64,000 nt of DNA from an uncultured Acidobacteriaceae bacterium (GCA_903911925.1 CAIWFH010000205.1:1-64000); one strand, 5' to 3'; shown: positions 15,470-24,068, counted from the stretch's first letter. Notes: generated from the sequence alone by a model not told the origin. Numbers and translations: made by a program.

Positions 15470-16651
15470 TCATTGCAGAGTCTGCACCTCCACCGACAGC
15501 ACCGCCGGCAAATGTTCCGCGATCGGCGCCCAATTATCGCCCGAATCGGCGGATGCGTACACTTGCCCGCCCGTGGTCCCGAAGTAGACGCCGCAGTCAT
15601 CCATCCGGTCCACCGCCATGGCATCGCGCAACACGTTCACGTAGCAGTCCCGGTCCGGCAGCCCATTGCCCAGCGCCTCCCACTCCGTGCCCCCGGTCCT
15701 GCTCCGGTAGACGCGCAGTTTGCCCTCGGGCGGGTAGTGCAGCGAGTCGCTGGTGATCGGCACAACATAAAGCGTCTCCGGCTCGTGCGCATGCACGTCG
15801 ATCACGAAGCCGAAATCGGTGGGCAGGTTGCCGCTCACCTCGCGCCACTGGTCGCCGGCATTGTCTGAGCGCATGATGTCCCAGTGCTTCTGCATAAACA
15901 GCACGCCTGGCCGCGAAGGGTGCATGGCCACGTGGTGGACGCAGTGTCCCACTTCGGCCGTCGGGTTTGGAGACTGCGTTGACACCAGGCCCTTGTTGAT
16001 CGGCTTCCAGGTCTTGCCGCCGTCGTCGGTGCGGAACGCGCCTGCTGCGGAGATGGCGATGTAAATGCGATCGGGGTCTTTGGGATCGAGGATGATGGTG
16101 TGCAGGCACATGCCCCCTGCGCCCGGCTGCCAGTGCGGGCCCGAACCGTGGCCGCGCAAGCCGGAGAGCTCATGCCAGCTTTCGCCGCCATCGGCAGAGC
16201 GAAAAAGCGCCGCGTCTTCCACGCCCGCGTAGACCGTGTTGGCCTCGGTGAGCGAAGGCTCGATGTGCCACACCCGCTTGAACTCCCACGGGTGCTGCGT
16301 GCCGTCGTACCACTGATGCGTGGTGAGCGGCTTGCCCGTCTCTTTCGACTGGTCATAAAGAAAGCGGTTGGGAGCCGTCGCGGGGAAAGCGGGCATTTCC
16401 GGCTCGCCCGGTTTCAGGCCGGGCTGATACCAGGTTTTGCCCCCATCGTCCGAACGCTGCATGATCTGCCCAAACCAGCCGCTGGTTTGCGAAGCGTAAA
16501 GCCGGTCGGGGTTCACCGGCGAGCCTTTCATGTGATAAATTTCCCAGCCCCCAAAATGCGGGCCGCTCACCTGCCATTGTTTCCGTTTCCCGTCTGAGGT
16601 GAGGATGAACGCTCCTTTCTTTGTCCCCACCAGCACGCGAACGCTGCTCAT
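15470..16651 (-). CDS. BNR/sialidase-type beta-propeller protein
   Basis: 393 residues with at least six Asp-box-like motifs ('SDDGGKTW', 'SADGGESW', 'TDDGGKTW', 'SDNAGDQW', 'SRTGGTEW', 'SADSGDNW'), the hallmark of sialidase/sortilin-type propellers. It opens 'VRVLVGTKKGAFIL' and has no signal peptide, so it should be cytoplasmic. Sialidase catalytic residues are not evident, so a glycosidase label would be unsafe. The start at 16651 is set by AAGGAGG; the longer frame to 16723 has no such site. It is the first gene of a two-gene unit with the MoaD-like protein. Confidence 0.8.
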   Translation of the reverse strand: MSSVRVLVGTKKGAFILTSDGKRKQWQVSGPHFGGWEIYHMKGSPVNPDRLYASQTSGWFGQIMQRSDDGGKTWYQPGLKPGEPEMPAFPATAPNRFLYDQSKETGKPLTTHQWYDGTQHPWEFKRVWHIEPSLTEANTVYAGVEDAALFRSADGGESWHELSGLRGHGSGPHWQPGAGGMCLHTIILDPKDPDRIYIAISAAGAFRTDDGGKTWKPINKGLVSTQSPNPTAEVGHCVHHVAMHPSRPGVLFMQKHWDIMRSDNAGDQWREVSGNLPTDFGFVIDVHAHEPETLYVVPITSDSLHYPPEGKLRVYRSRTGGTEWEALGNGLPDRDCYVNVLRDAMAVDRMDDCGVYFGTTGGQVYASADSGDNWAPIAEHLPAVLSVEVQTLQ

Positions 16652-16837
16652 GCCGACCTCCTTTTTCTCTCTCGTTTCTTGCTTTATCACAAACGCCGCC
16701 GAGGGCTTTGAGATTTTCCGCAAAGACCAGCAAAAAAGGCAAGCTGAATTTTGGGGGATATGCCGATTGACCGACGGACTGGCTTTTCCCTGGTCCCTAG
16801 TCCTTAGTCCCTGGTCCCTGCTTTAAACTAACCCTTG

Positions 16838-17812
16838 ATGATGAAACTGTTTGGCGGCAAAAAAGATACCCCGGCGACAGAACCCGAGACGCAGGCCCAA
16901 TCCGGCTTCTTCGGCCGGATGAAACAGGCCGTCAGTCGCACCCGCGAGTCCCTTTCCTCCAAGATCGAAGACCTGGTCGCCCTCACCCGCACGGTGGACG
17001 ACGCCTCCCTCGACAGTCTTGAAACGGCGCTGCTCACCAGCGACCTTGGGGTGCAGACCACCAACGACATCCTGGCAGCCCTGCGCGACCGCGCCCGCCA
17101 CCAGGCCATCGAGGGCGGCGAAGAGCTCCGCACACTCCTGAAGCAGCAATTGTTGGCGATTCTCAGTGCCCCGCAAGGGGCGGCTGCCACACCGCATGTA
17201 TCGCCAAGAGTCACTTTCCTTGTGGGCGTAAACGGCACCGGCAAAACCACCTCGGCGGGTAAACTGGCCGCCTGGTACCGCGCTCTTGACCGCTCCGTCC
17301 TGCTCTGCGCTGCCGACACCTTCCGCGCCGCGGCCATCGAGCAGCTTGAAGTGTGGGCTGGCCGCAGCGGCGTGGAGATGATCAAGACCCGCCACGGCGG
17401 CGATCCGGCCGCTGTTCTCTACGATGCGGCCTCTGCCGCCAAGGCGCGCCAGATTGACGAGTTGATTGTGGACACCGCCGGCCGCCTGCACACCAAAACC
17501 GGCCTCATGGACGAGTTGGACAAGATGCGCCGGACGGCAGCCAAGCTGATTCCCGGAGCTCCGCACGAGGTCCTGTTGGTGATGGACGCCACCACTGGCC
17601 AGAACGGCCTGCAGCAGGCGCGCCTCTTTACCCAGGCAGTGGGCGTCACCGGCATCATCCTCACCAAGCTCGACGGCACAGCCAAGGGCGGTATCGCCGT
17701 AGCCATCGCCCGCGAAATGAACCTCCCCGTCCGCTTCGCAGGTGTAGGCGAGCAGATGACCGACCTTCTGGAGTTTTCGCCGGCCGAGTTTGTGGATTCG
17801 CTGCTGGGATGA
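16838..17812 (+). CDS. ftsY: Signal recognition particle receptor FtsY
   Basis: 324 residues with the N and G domains of SRP GTPases: 'GVNGTGKTTSAGKLA' (P-loop), 'CAADTFRAAAIEQL', 'DTAGRLHTKTGLM' and 'TKLDGTAKGG'. It docks the ribosome-SRP complex at the inner membrane. The acidic A domain found in E. coli is almost absent; only a short N-terminal stretch precedes the N domain. Two adjacent ATGs (16838, 16841) are possible starts and neither has a strong Shine-Dalgarno site. The stop overlaps ribD by ATGA. Confidence 0.95.
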   Translation: MMKLFGGKKDTPATEPETQAQSGFFGRMKQAVSRTRESLSSKIEDLVALTRTVDDASLDSLETALLTSDLGVQTTNDILAALRDRARHQAIEGGEELRTLLKQQLLAILSAPQGAAATPHVSPRVTFLVGVNGTGKTTSAGKLAAWYRALDRSVLLCAADTFRAAAIEQLEVWAGRSGVEMIKTRHGGDPAAVLYDAASAAKARQIDELIVDTAGRLHTKTGLMDELDKMRRTAAKLIPGAPHEVLLVMDATTGQNGLQQARLFTQAVGVTGIILTKLDGTAKGGIAVAIAREMNLPVRFAGVGEQMTDLLEFSPAEFVDSLLG

Positions 17813-18954
17813 GGATGAACGCATTGGATCAAGACCGCTACTGGATGCAACGGGCCCTGGAACTTGCGCGCCGCGGCATCGGCGTCACCTCGCCCAACCC
17901 CGCCGTCGGCTGCGTAATCCTCGACCGCGCCGGCCAGGTGGCGGGCGAGGGCTGGCATGAATACAACCTGGTTGACCATGCCGAAGTCATAGCGCTAAAG
18001 GTTGCCGCCCAGCACGCCGGAAACCGCCTCCTGGGTGGCACGGCCTACGTGAACCTGGAGCCCTGCAACCACACCGGCCGTACCGGCCCTTGCACTGAAG
18101 CGCTCATCGCATCCAACCTGCGCCGCGTGGTGGTCGCAACCTTCGACCCCAACACCGCTGTCGCGGGCCACGGCCTGGAGCGCCTGCGCACAGCCGGGAT
18201 TGAAATCACCGTGGGAATCTGTGAAGCAGAGGCCCGCCGCCTCAACGAAGGCTTTGCCCGCTGGAGCCAGCACAGGCGTCCCCTGGTGCTCATGAAGGTG
18301 GCCATGTCCTTCGATGGCCGCATTGCGCCGCCTCCAGGCCACCAGGCCCCGCGGCAGCCCTACTGGATCACCGGCGAAGCCGCCCGCGCCGCCGTGCAGA
18401 CCCTGCGCTGGCAAGCCGATGCCGCCATGGTCGGCGTCGACACCGTATTGGCTGACGACCCCATGCTCACCGACCGCAGCGGCCTGCGCCGCCGCCGCTC
18501 GCTGCAGCGCCTGGTCCTCGATTCCGCCTTGCGCATGCCCCTCGATTGCAAATTGGTCGCCACCGCCCAGAACGACGTCATCATCTTCACCGTCTCCAAA
18601 GACCAAGCCCGCATCAACGAACTGCGCACCCGCGGCGTCCGCATCGAGGCGCTTCCGGCCGACGGCGGTCGCGTGCCTTTGGGCAGAGTGCTCGACAAAC
18701 TCGGCGAAGAAGGCATCCTCAACCTGCTCACCGAAACCGGCACCCGCCTCAACACTGCCCTGTTGGCCGCCGGACTGGTAGACCGCATCCACCTCTTCGT
18801 CTCCCCGCAGATCATGGGCTCCGACGCCGTCCCGGCCTTCCGCGGCATGGCAGATTTCGTCCACATGGCCGAAGTCGAAGTCGAACGCTACGGCAACGAT
18901 CTGGGCCTCTGTTCGCTGTTGAAAGACCCCTGGCCAGGGGCAACCGGGTTGTAG
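17809..18954 (+). CDS. ribD: Bifunctional riboflavin biosynthesis protein RibD
   Basis: 381 residues. The N-terminal cytidine-deaminase-type domain has zinc ligands in 'HAEVIAL' and 'NLEPCNHTGRTGPC'. The C-terminal reductase domain (from about residue 160) has 'MKVAMSFDGRIA', 'YWITGEAARAAVQTLRWQAD', 'VGVDTVLADDPMLT' and 'LTETGTRLNTALL'. It deaminates and reduces the pyrimidine intermediate of riboflavin synthesis. It overlaps ftsY by four bases. Riboflavin synthase follows at 20503 after two unrelated genes. Confidence 0.95.
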   Translation: MRMNALDQDRYWMQRALELARRGIGVTSPNPAVGCVILDRAGQVAGEGWHEYNLVDHAEVIALKVAAQHAGNRLLGGTAYVNLEPCNHTGRTGPCTEALIASNLRRVVVATFDPNTAVAGHGLERLRTAGIEITVGICEAEARRLNEGFARWSQHRRPLVLMKVAMSFDGRIAPPPGHQAPRQPYWITGEAARAAVQTLRWQADAAMVGVDTVLADDPMLTDRSGLRRRRSLQRLVLDSALRMPLDCKLVATAQNDVIIFTVSKDQARINELRTRGVRIEALPADGGRVPLGRVLDKLGEEGILNLLTETGTRLNTALLAAGLVDRIHLFVSPQIMGSDAVPAFRGMADFVHMAEVEVERYGNDLGLCSLLKDPWPGATGL

Positions 18955-19008
18955 GGACCCGCACGCCTCCAGCTGATCAGTTCGCCTTCCGAATTGATGA
19001 TTGTCCGG

Positions 19009-19035
19009 TTGACTTCCTCTATAGCGCTATATAAT
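19009..19035 (+). promoter_or_regulatory. Sigma-70-type promoter for the 19085 gene
   Basis: TTGACT (19009-19014) and TATAAT (19030-19035) are separated by 15 bp, slightly short of the optimum. The region is locally AT-rich compared with its surroundings. It lies 50 bp before the gene at 19085 and would give the two unknown genes transcription independent of ribD. Confidence 0.6.
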
Positions 19036-19084
19036 CAGGGCGATTCGCACGCAAGCCGCTTCCCCGTTTCCCAAAGAGGCTTAC

Positions 19085-19765
19085 ATGCAGCGACATTCAC
19101 TCCTCTTGTCGTCCCTACGGATTTCGATGCTCGTTGTGTGCCCGCTGGTTCTCACGGTTGCATGTTCCGCGCAGACCTCAGACATTGCATTGGAATCGAC
19201 GCGCGTTAGATTGGCCATCCTGCAGCGTTGCGTCGGTTCAGCCAACGACGATTTGCGCGAGTTGAGCCAGGGCCTCCTTGTGGGATGGGATTACGGAGGC
19301 AGCGCGGGAAAGAACTATGCCGGTAGTCCGCCTCCCCCGTCAAATGCCTATCTCGACAGCATCGACCGGGACACCAAGGCGTGCCTCTTTGCCTCAAAGA
19401 TCAAAGATAAAGAGCGAAAGCAGATGATCCTCCAGGCTGTCAGCGACGACATCGCGATCAAGGCCCGGGACTGCCGTAAATTCGGGATGGGCCGCATGAT
19501 TTCAGTCCGCGTATTTACCCTGGGGGGCGCCAATGCAGAAGACGGGTGGGAAGTCTTTTACAAGTGGAATTGCTCCAGTGATTTTCAACCTGGAGAGATG
19601 CGAGCCTCCAGGCTGACCAGTCCCGCGGTTGTCCAACTTCCTCCCGGTACGTACACAATTCGAGCGCAAAAGAAAATCTCGGATACTCAAATCCTCAGCG
19701 CCGGGCCGTCCCGAACCGTGGTTGGCTTGGAACCAAGCATCGACATTCAACTCTCAATCCAATGA
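19085..19765 (+). CDS. Exported protein of unknown function
   Basis: 226 residues. The N-terminus is a secretion signal ('SLRISMLVVCPLVLTVAC'), possibly a lipoprotein signal, although 'LTVAC' is only a loose lipobox. The mature part has a helical region (about 30-130, with 'DDLRELSQGLLVGWDYGGSA' and 'KERKQMILQAVSDDIAIKAR'). A beta-rich C-terminal part includes 'LPPGTYTIRAQKK', the type of strand pair seen in carboxypeptidase-regulatory-like or PEGA-like folds. No family is recognised. It is coupled to the next gene by an ATGA overlap and has its own promoter. Confidence 0.65.
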   Translation: MQRHSLLLSSLRISMLVVCPLVLTVACSAQTSDIALESTRVRLAILQRCVGSANDDLRELSQGLLVGWDYGGSAGKNYAGSPPPPSNAYLDSIDRDTKACLFASKIKDKERKQMILQAVSDDIAIKARDCRKFGMGRMISVRVFTLGGANAEDGWEVFYKWNCSSDFQPGEMRASRLTSPAVVQLPPGTYTIRAQKKISDTQILSAGPSRTVVGLEPSIDIQLSIQ

Positions 19766-20418
19766 ATCAGGCGGCAATGCCAATGGCTCTCGAGGAGAAA
19801 TCGCGAATCAAGGTGTTCGCCAACTTTTTCAAGAGCTACATGTGCGTCTCCACGGTCGTTGCAGCGTCGATCCCAATTCCAGTTGCCAGTCTAAAGCTGA
19901 TACCTGTCTACTCCCAGCAACGGGGATTTCTTACTGTTTACGCATCGCTATTCTGTTTTCTGTTGCTGGCGTTTGTGTTTTCTGTGCGACATCGCCTCGC
20001 CCCGCGCATGTTCTCTCGCGGATTTCTCGGTTCGTTGATTGCCGCATTGCCCCTCGTATTCATAATCGGAACCATGGCCTGCATCCTGGCCTATCATTCG
20101 CTCCTGCTGCAATCGGTCACCGAGCTTCGCAATCTGGGCTTGATGGCCACCACAAGTGACTTGTTAAACAAGATGGACTCTACCGAGATCCCTTACGGCC
20201 TGGAACTGGCGGCATGTTATATGGGCATATTCCTCTTTGCGGAAGCAGCTTTTGTCCTGATGGCCATTCGGGAATACCTTCAGGATGTGCTGCATCTTGA
20301 CGAATGCCAACTACTGCTCGGAACTCCGAATTTTGCCGTGGAAGTGAAAACGCCATCGACAGCCATCTTGCCAGTTCAAAACCTCCGCGCGAGCGAAGAG
20401 ACCGCTGCAAAGCCATAA
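19762..20418 (+). CDS. Four-helix membrane protein of unknown function
   Basis: 218 residues with about four hydrophobic helices (near residues 30-52, 58-78, 88-120 and 153-176). Helix 3 is long ('GFLGSLIAALPLVFIIGTMA'). The C-terminal 40 residues are hydrophilic. The start overlaps the stop of the exported protein (ATGA), so the two are translationally coupled and may form one unit. I do not recognise the family. Confidence 0.65.
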   Translation: MNQAAMPMALEEKSRIKVFANFFKSYMCVSTVVAASIPIPVASLKLIPVYSQQRGFLTVYASLFCFLLLAFVFSVRHRLAPRMFSRGFLGSLIAALPLVFIIGTMACILAYHSLLLQSVTELRNLGLMATTSDLLNKMDSTEIPYGLELAACYMGIFLFAEAAFVLMAIREYLQDVLHLDECQLLLGTPNFAVEVKTPSTAILPVQNLRASEETAAKP

Positions 20419-20502
20419 TCCGGCCCCCGCCGGCTGAGCAAGCACCGGCGCCCACTCCCCCGTTCTCCAATCCATGGTCTTTGATCTCTGTAAAATGGAA
20501 CC

Positions 20503-21177
20503 ATGTTTACCGGCATCATCGAACAAACTGGCACATTGATCGGCCTCGAAAGCCGCGGCGGCGTCCACCGCATCACCGTTGAAGCCGCAGGCCTCGCCGG
20601 CCGCCTCCGCGAAGGCGACTCGCTCGGCGTCTCCGGCGTCTGCCTCACGGCGCTCGACGTGGACCCCACCCTCTTTCACGCCGACCTGGCACAGGAAACG
20701 CTCGACAAAACCTCGCTCGGCGCGCTGGTGCCCGGCTCCAAGGTCAACCTGGAACTGCCCACCGCCGCCGGCAGCCCTCTGGGCGGCCATATCGTGCAGG
20801 GCCACGTGGACGGCTGCGGGATGCTCGCCTCGCTTGAACCCGTCATCTCCCGCTCCGACCCTGCCTTCGACATCCAGACCACCGATTGGACCCTAAAGGT
20901 TTCTGTCTCCGAAAATGTCCGTCCCTGGATGGTCCACAAGGGTTCGGTGGCTGTTGAGGGAATCAGTCTGACCATTGCCGACTTCGACGGCGAGGCAATC
21001 ACCATCGCCATTCTTCCCCTCACATACTGGCGCACCAACCTGCACACCCTCAGCGCAGGCGCGCCGGTAAACGTGGAAGCCGACGTGCTGGTCAAGCTGG
21101 CCCATGCGCAACTGCTGGCTGAAAGGAAACCTTCGTTCGACCTGTCCGAAGCCTGGCTCGTGGCCAGCGGCTTCTGA
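20503..21177 (+). CDS. ribE: Riboflavin synthase alpha subunit
   Basis: 224 residues containing two lumazine-binding repeats. The first begins 'MFTGIIEQTGTL' and includes 'GVSGVCLTALDV'. The second contains 'GGHIVQGHVDGCG' and 'VAVEGISLTIADF'. It dismutates two molecules of 6,7-dimethyl-8-ribityllumazine to riboflavin. Full length for the family (about 200-220). It sits 84 bp after an unrelated gene, and the earlier pathway gene ribD is 1.5 kb upstream. Confidence 0.95.
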   Translation: MFTGIIEQTGTLIGLESRGGVHRITVEAAGLAGRLREGDSLGVSGVCLTALDVDPTLFHADLAQETLDKTSLGALVPGSKVNLELPTAAGSPLGGHIVQGHVDGCGMLASLEPVISRSDPAFDIQTTDWTLKVSVSENVRPWMVHKGSVAVEGISLTIADFDGEAITIAILPLTYWRTNLHTLSAGAPVNVEADVLVKLAHAQLLAERKPSFDLSEAWLVASGF

Positions 21178-21632
21178 CGGAGGCTGTGATCGAGGCCAAT
21201 GCGACTGTGGGGAGCCATTCTTGATACGGATCACCGGCTTGTTCGGGACCCGTGTCACTGCTGGACCCGAGTCCGGCAAGCCAAGCGGCCGAAGTCCTTT
21301 GAATCGTTGGCGCAGCCCCGTTCCCTCCTGAATAGAAGCGCGTGAGATTCAACATATCTTCCACGGGTTTGCTGTTCCGGATCGAGCGCGAATTTGTATT
21401 ATCAAATTTCATGTTTCTTTTATGAATACGATTTTGCGGCTATCCGCTTCCATTTTTAGAGTTCATCAAACGAAGGATTGCCAGTCGTATTTTCGAGGGG
21501 CTAGTATTCAGGCAGTTCAACCGGGCCAGCTCTTCCAGGCCCGGCCATTCGCCACTATGCAGTTGTTCCCGAGTCCACAGAGCTTCACCAACCGGCGCCC
21601 CTAAACGACGCCCGCAGACGGAGTGTTTCGTC
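21178..21632. other. Gene-free region with one FNR-like site
   Basis: No gene is evident. TTGATACGGATCAC at 21221-21234 is TTGAT-N4-ATCAC, one base off the palindrome seen at 10561 and 11356. An AT-rich tract around 21385-21430 could carry the promoter of the GvpL/F gene. Confidence 0.4.
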
Positions 21633-22451
21633 ATGGCATGGTATGCCTACTGCATCGGTGAAAAGCAAGCATTCCCGGAGTTAGCCCGTCATCGTAAACC
21701 TGTTCCGATGGAATCTCTCGTCGGCGTCAGCGGCAACCAGGTATTTCTCTATCCGGCCAGCGATTTGGCCGTCATCGTGAGCGAACACAACTCCGCAGAA
21801 GCCCTGAACCAGAAATCGGGTGTGGATCATGCGCGGGTCATTGCGGGCTGCTTCCAGCATTCAACGGTTTTGCCGTTCCGATTTGGAACCGTTTTCACCG
21901 ACGATGAAAGCCTCCGCAAGTCAATCCGCTCAAACCAGCGGCAGTTTCAGAACAACATCGACAAATTGAGGGGCAAGACCGAGATGCACCTCAAGATTTT
22001 TGTGGATGACTGCTGCAGCCACGCAATCGAAAAGCACCTGCCCGCCGAAGCAGTGGGCCGTGAGTACCTGAGCAACCTTCGGGAGAGCGCCAGCCGTCAG
22101 CGGGAGCGCCAGACAAGGGCTCGCGCGGTAAGCTTCCAGATGCACCGCTTGTTCATGCCCCTCGACGAGGAAGTGAGTTGCCGCCTGACCGAAAGCGGCA
22201 AGATGGTTCTCGACGTTGCCCATCTCATTGATCGCAAGTACGTTGAGCGCTACCAGAACAAGTTCTCAACCACCAGCGCCATGATGCGGGAGTGCCAGAT
22301 GCAACTCTCCGGCCCGTGGCCGCCGTACCACTTTGTCCACCGCCTCACCCGCCCCGCCCACACACACGCGCAACCAGCGGTCGCCGCGCATGATGCTGTG
22401 CCGGTCATCTCATCCATCGGGATCGCGGATCAGGTCCCTGTGCTGGCGTAG
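21633..22451 (+). CDS. GvpL/GvpF-family protein (orphan)
   Basis: 272 residues with family signatures: opening 'WYAYCIGEK', then 'DHARVIAGCFQHSTVLPFRF' with 'GTVFTDDE', then 'EMHLKIFVDDC', 'GREYLSNLRESA', and the C-terminal 'QLSGPWPPYHFV'. GvpL and GvpF are minor proteins needed for gas-vesicle assembly. No gvpA, gvpN or other gvp gene is in the window, so this copy is either an orphan or recruited to another role. The last 45 residues are a His/Ala/Pro-rich extension beyond the usual domain. A bidirectional terminator follows. Confidence 0.85.
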   Translation: MAWYAYCIGEKQAFPELARHRKPVPMESLVGVSGNQVFLYPASDLAVIVSEHNSAEALNQKSGVDHARVIAGCFQHSTVLPFRFGTVFTDDESLRKSIRSNQRQFQNNIDKLRGKTEMHLKIFVDDCCSHAIEKHLPAEAVGREYLSNLRESASRQRERQTRARAVSFQMHRLFMPLDEEVSCRLTESGKMVLDVAHLIDRKYVERYQNKFSTTSAMMRECQMQLSGPWPPYHFVHRLTRPAHTHAQPAVAAHDAVPVISSIGIADQVPVLA

Positions 22452-22479
22452 GCTCCAAAACCAACCCATTACCTCGCGC

Positions 22480-22509
22480 AAAAAGCCCCGGCCGCAGCCG
22501 GGGCTTTTT
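22480..22509. terminator. Bidirectional terminator between the GvpL/F gene and pgsA
   Basis: A perfect 13-bp stem, AAAAAGCCCCGGC with GCCGGGGCTTTTT, encloses a CGCA loop. A-run and T-run ends allow termination from both sides of the convergent genes. Confidence 0.9.
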
Positions 22510-22525
22510 GTTGCTTCTCTGCGCC

Positions 22526-23146
22526 TTAGTGGCGGGTCATCACCGAGGCTTTGCGGCGGTCCTTGCTGGCATGGTCAATCTCTTTCCAGAAGCCGACAAA
22601 GTAGTCGATGGCGGAGATGCTTGAGACCAGCACCGTGAAATAAATCGCGGTTACAGCGAACCATTTGACGGGAATAATCAGGAAGCCGAACTGCCATTGG
22701 TACCACTGGTGAGCCAGGAGCGCCGAAACCACCGATACGATCTGCGTGACGGTTTTCAGCTTGCCCAGGTCGCTGGCCTGGATCGTAAATCCCTCTGAAG
22801 ACGCAATCGAACGCAGCCCGGAGACGAGGAACTCGCGACTGATGATGACCACCGCAATCCACACCTTTACAACGTCCGGGTTGTAAGCTACCAGGGCAAT
22901 CAGGGCGCCGGTCACCATCACCTTGTCGGCGATGGGGTCAAGCAGCATGCCCATGGTGGTAATCTGCGCGCGCTTGCGGGCCAGGTAGCCATCCAGACCG
23001 TCGGTGATCGAGGCCAGGATGAACAAAACCGATGCCGTGATCTCCGGCGCGCCATGCCCCTGCCACGGGAAATGCGGCGTCAGAATCCAAAGCAGCAGCG
23101 GGATCATTACAATCCGGCTCATCGTGATGGAGTTGGGCAGATTCAA
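22526..23146 (-). CDS. pgsA: CDP-diacylglycerol--glycerol-3-phosphate 3-phosphatidyltransferase
   Basis: 206 residues, integral inner-membrane enzyme of phosphatidylglycerol synthesis. The CDP-alcohol phosphatidyltransferase motif D-G-x2-A-R-x8-G-x3-D-x3-D is complete, running from 'DGYLAR' to 'GMLLDPIAD'. The protein opens 'MNLPNSITMSRIV', typical of PgsA. That start codon is a TTG at 23146 without a clear Shine-Dalgarno site; the next ATG is eight codons in and would remove conserved residues. With plsY and gpsA the window carries three phospholipid genes, at separate loci. Confidence 0.93.
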   Translation of the reverse strand: MNLPNSITMSRIVMIPLLLWILTPHFPWQGHGAPEITASVLFILASITDGLDGYLARKRAQITTMGMLLDPIADKVMVTGALIALVAYNPDVVKVWIAVVIISREFLVSGLRSIASSEGFTIQASDLGKLKTVTQIVSVVSALLAHQWYQWQFGFLIIPVKWFAVTAIYFTVLVSSISAIDYFVGFWKEIDHASKDRRKASVMTRH

Positions 23147-23289
23147 AGGTTTTCAGTAGCGCCGCATCAAGGTCAGAGGCTTGGCTCCATTATTGCACCG
23201 AAGGAAGGTGCAGTGTTCCTCTCCCACATCTGTCGGCATGAACGCAGCGCAGTGCGACACTCTTAGCGGTAGCACGAACTCCCGGCTGT

Positions 23290-23334
23290 AGCGCGGACGT
23301 CCTCGTCCGCGCTCGGCAAAGCTGGATTTCCAGC
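23290..23334. repeat. Two adjacent short palindromes
   Basis: AGCGCGGACG (23290-23299) pairs with CGTCCGCGCT (23304-23313), and GCTGGATTTCCAGC (23321-23334) is a second small hairpin. They lie just after the hslR stop and may end that transcript, though no T-run follows. Confidence 0.5.
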
Positions 23335-23338
23335 AGCC

Positions 23339-23716
23339 TCACATGCCCCGGAACTGGATGATGCGGCGGCGATCACGCTTGGTGGGCCGCCGCTCTGGCA
23401 ACGGCGCGAACTCCTGCATTGCCTTGCGCTCCGCGGCAGCTTTCAAACGAGCCTCTTTGCTCGCCTCGGTTTCGCGGTAAAGCGCCTGCGCCACCGCGGC
23501 CGGGCCGCGCATCTGGCTCAGTTCCAGCACTTCCACCCGGAACTCGCCGCCCTCGTTCTTTACCTGCAGCATGTCGCCTACGCGGACTTCCCGCGCTGGC
23601 TTGGCTTGAACGTCATTGGAGTGAATCCGGCCCAGGTCGCAGGCCTTGGATGCCTGCGCGCGCGTCTTGAAGAACCGCGCCGCCCATAGCCATTTGTCGA
23701 TTCGTACTGAGGTCAT
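23339..23716 (-). CDS. hslR: S4-domain RNA-binding protein, Hsp15-like
   Basis: 125 residues. An S4 RNA-binding domain at the N-terminus ('VRIDKWLWAARFFKTRAQAS', then 'GRIHSNDVQAKPAREVRVGD') is followed by a basic tail rich in Lys/Arg ('ERRPTKRDRRRIIQFRG'). This is the Hsp15 architecture; Hsp15 binds 50S subunits carrying stalled nascent chains. The start at 23716 matches the family opening. A longer frame to 23818 would overlap the upstream gene. It is probably cotranscribed with that gene. Confidence 0.85.
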   Translation of the reverse strand: MTSVRIDKWLWAARFFKTRAQASKACDLGRIHSNDVQAKPAREVRVGDMLQVKNEGGEFRVEVLELSQMRGPAAVAQALYRETEASKEARLKAAAERKAMQEFAPLPERRPTKRDRRRIIQFRGM

Positions 23717-23774
23717 CGCCCCTCGCCCGCGGAGTTTCTCGCCGTCCCCGGCCGCAGGCGCAGCTGGGAGCATC

Positions 23775-24068
23775 TTAGGCGGGTGATTCCGTCTTCCAAA
23801 TATAGAGGAAATCTGCATCGCTCGAAGTGCACACTTCGATGTCGCGCTGACGCGTGGCCCGGTTCAACGCCGAGCGGATGTTCTCTTTGGTGTCCGGCAA
23901 ATCGGCCAGCGGAACCCGCAGGGCCTTGCCCGTTTCAAGTTGGTCGATATCGCTAAGCAACTGCATAACAATGTGCTTGTGCTTTCCATCCCTTCCCTTT
24001 GGAACGTCGACCTGAAGAATGGATTGGAAGGTCATTTCTGAAGCGCTTACGTCCGAATGAGAGGCCAT
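23775..24068 (-). CDS. Small soluble protein of unknown function
   Basis: 97 residues, no membrane segment. It contains 'QVDVPKGRDGKHKHIVMQLL' and a Leu/Arg-rich middle ('GKALRVPLADLPDTKENIRS', 'ALNRATRQRDIEV'). It ends 'ADFLYIWKTES'. The alternation of short strands and one helix suggests a compact nucleic-acid- or protein-binding domain, but I do not recognise it. AAAGGA lies 11 bases before the ATG at 24068; an in-frame start at 24110 is less likely. It is 58 bp upstream of the Hsp15-like gene on the same strand. Confidence 0.65.
   Translation of the reverse strand: MASHSDVSASEMTFQSILQVDVPKGRDGKHKHIVMQLLSDIDQLETGKALRVPLADLPDTKENIRSALNRATRQRDIEVCTSSDADFLYIWKTESPA

Noticed and set aside
15470..16651. 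Sialidase annotation for the BNR propeller
   Set aside because: Asp boxes are structural; no catalytic Arg triad, Tyr/Glu pair or signal peptide could be recognised.
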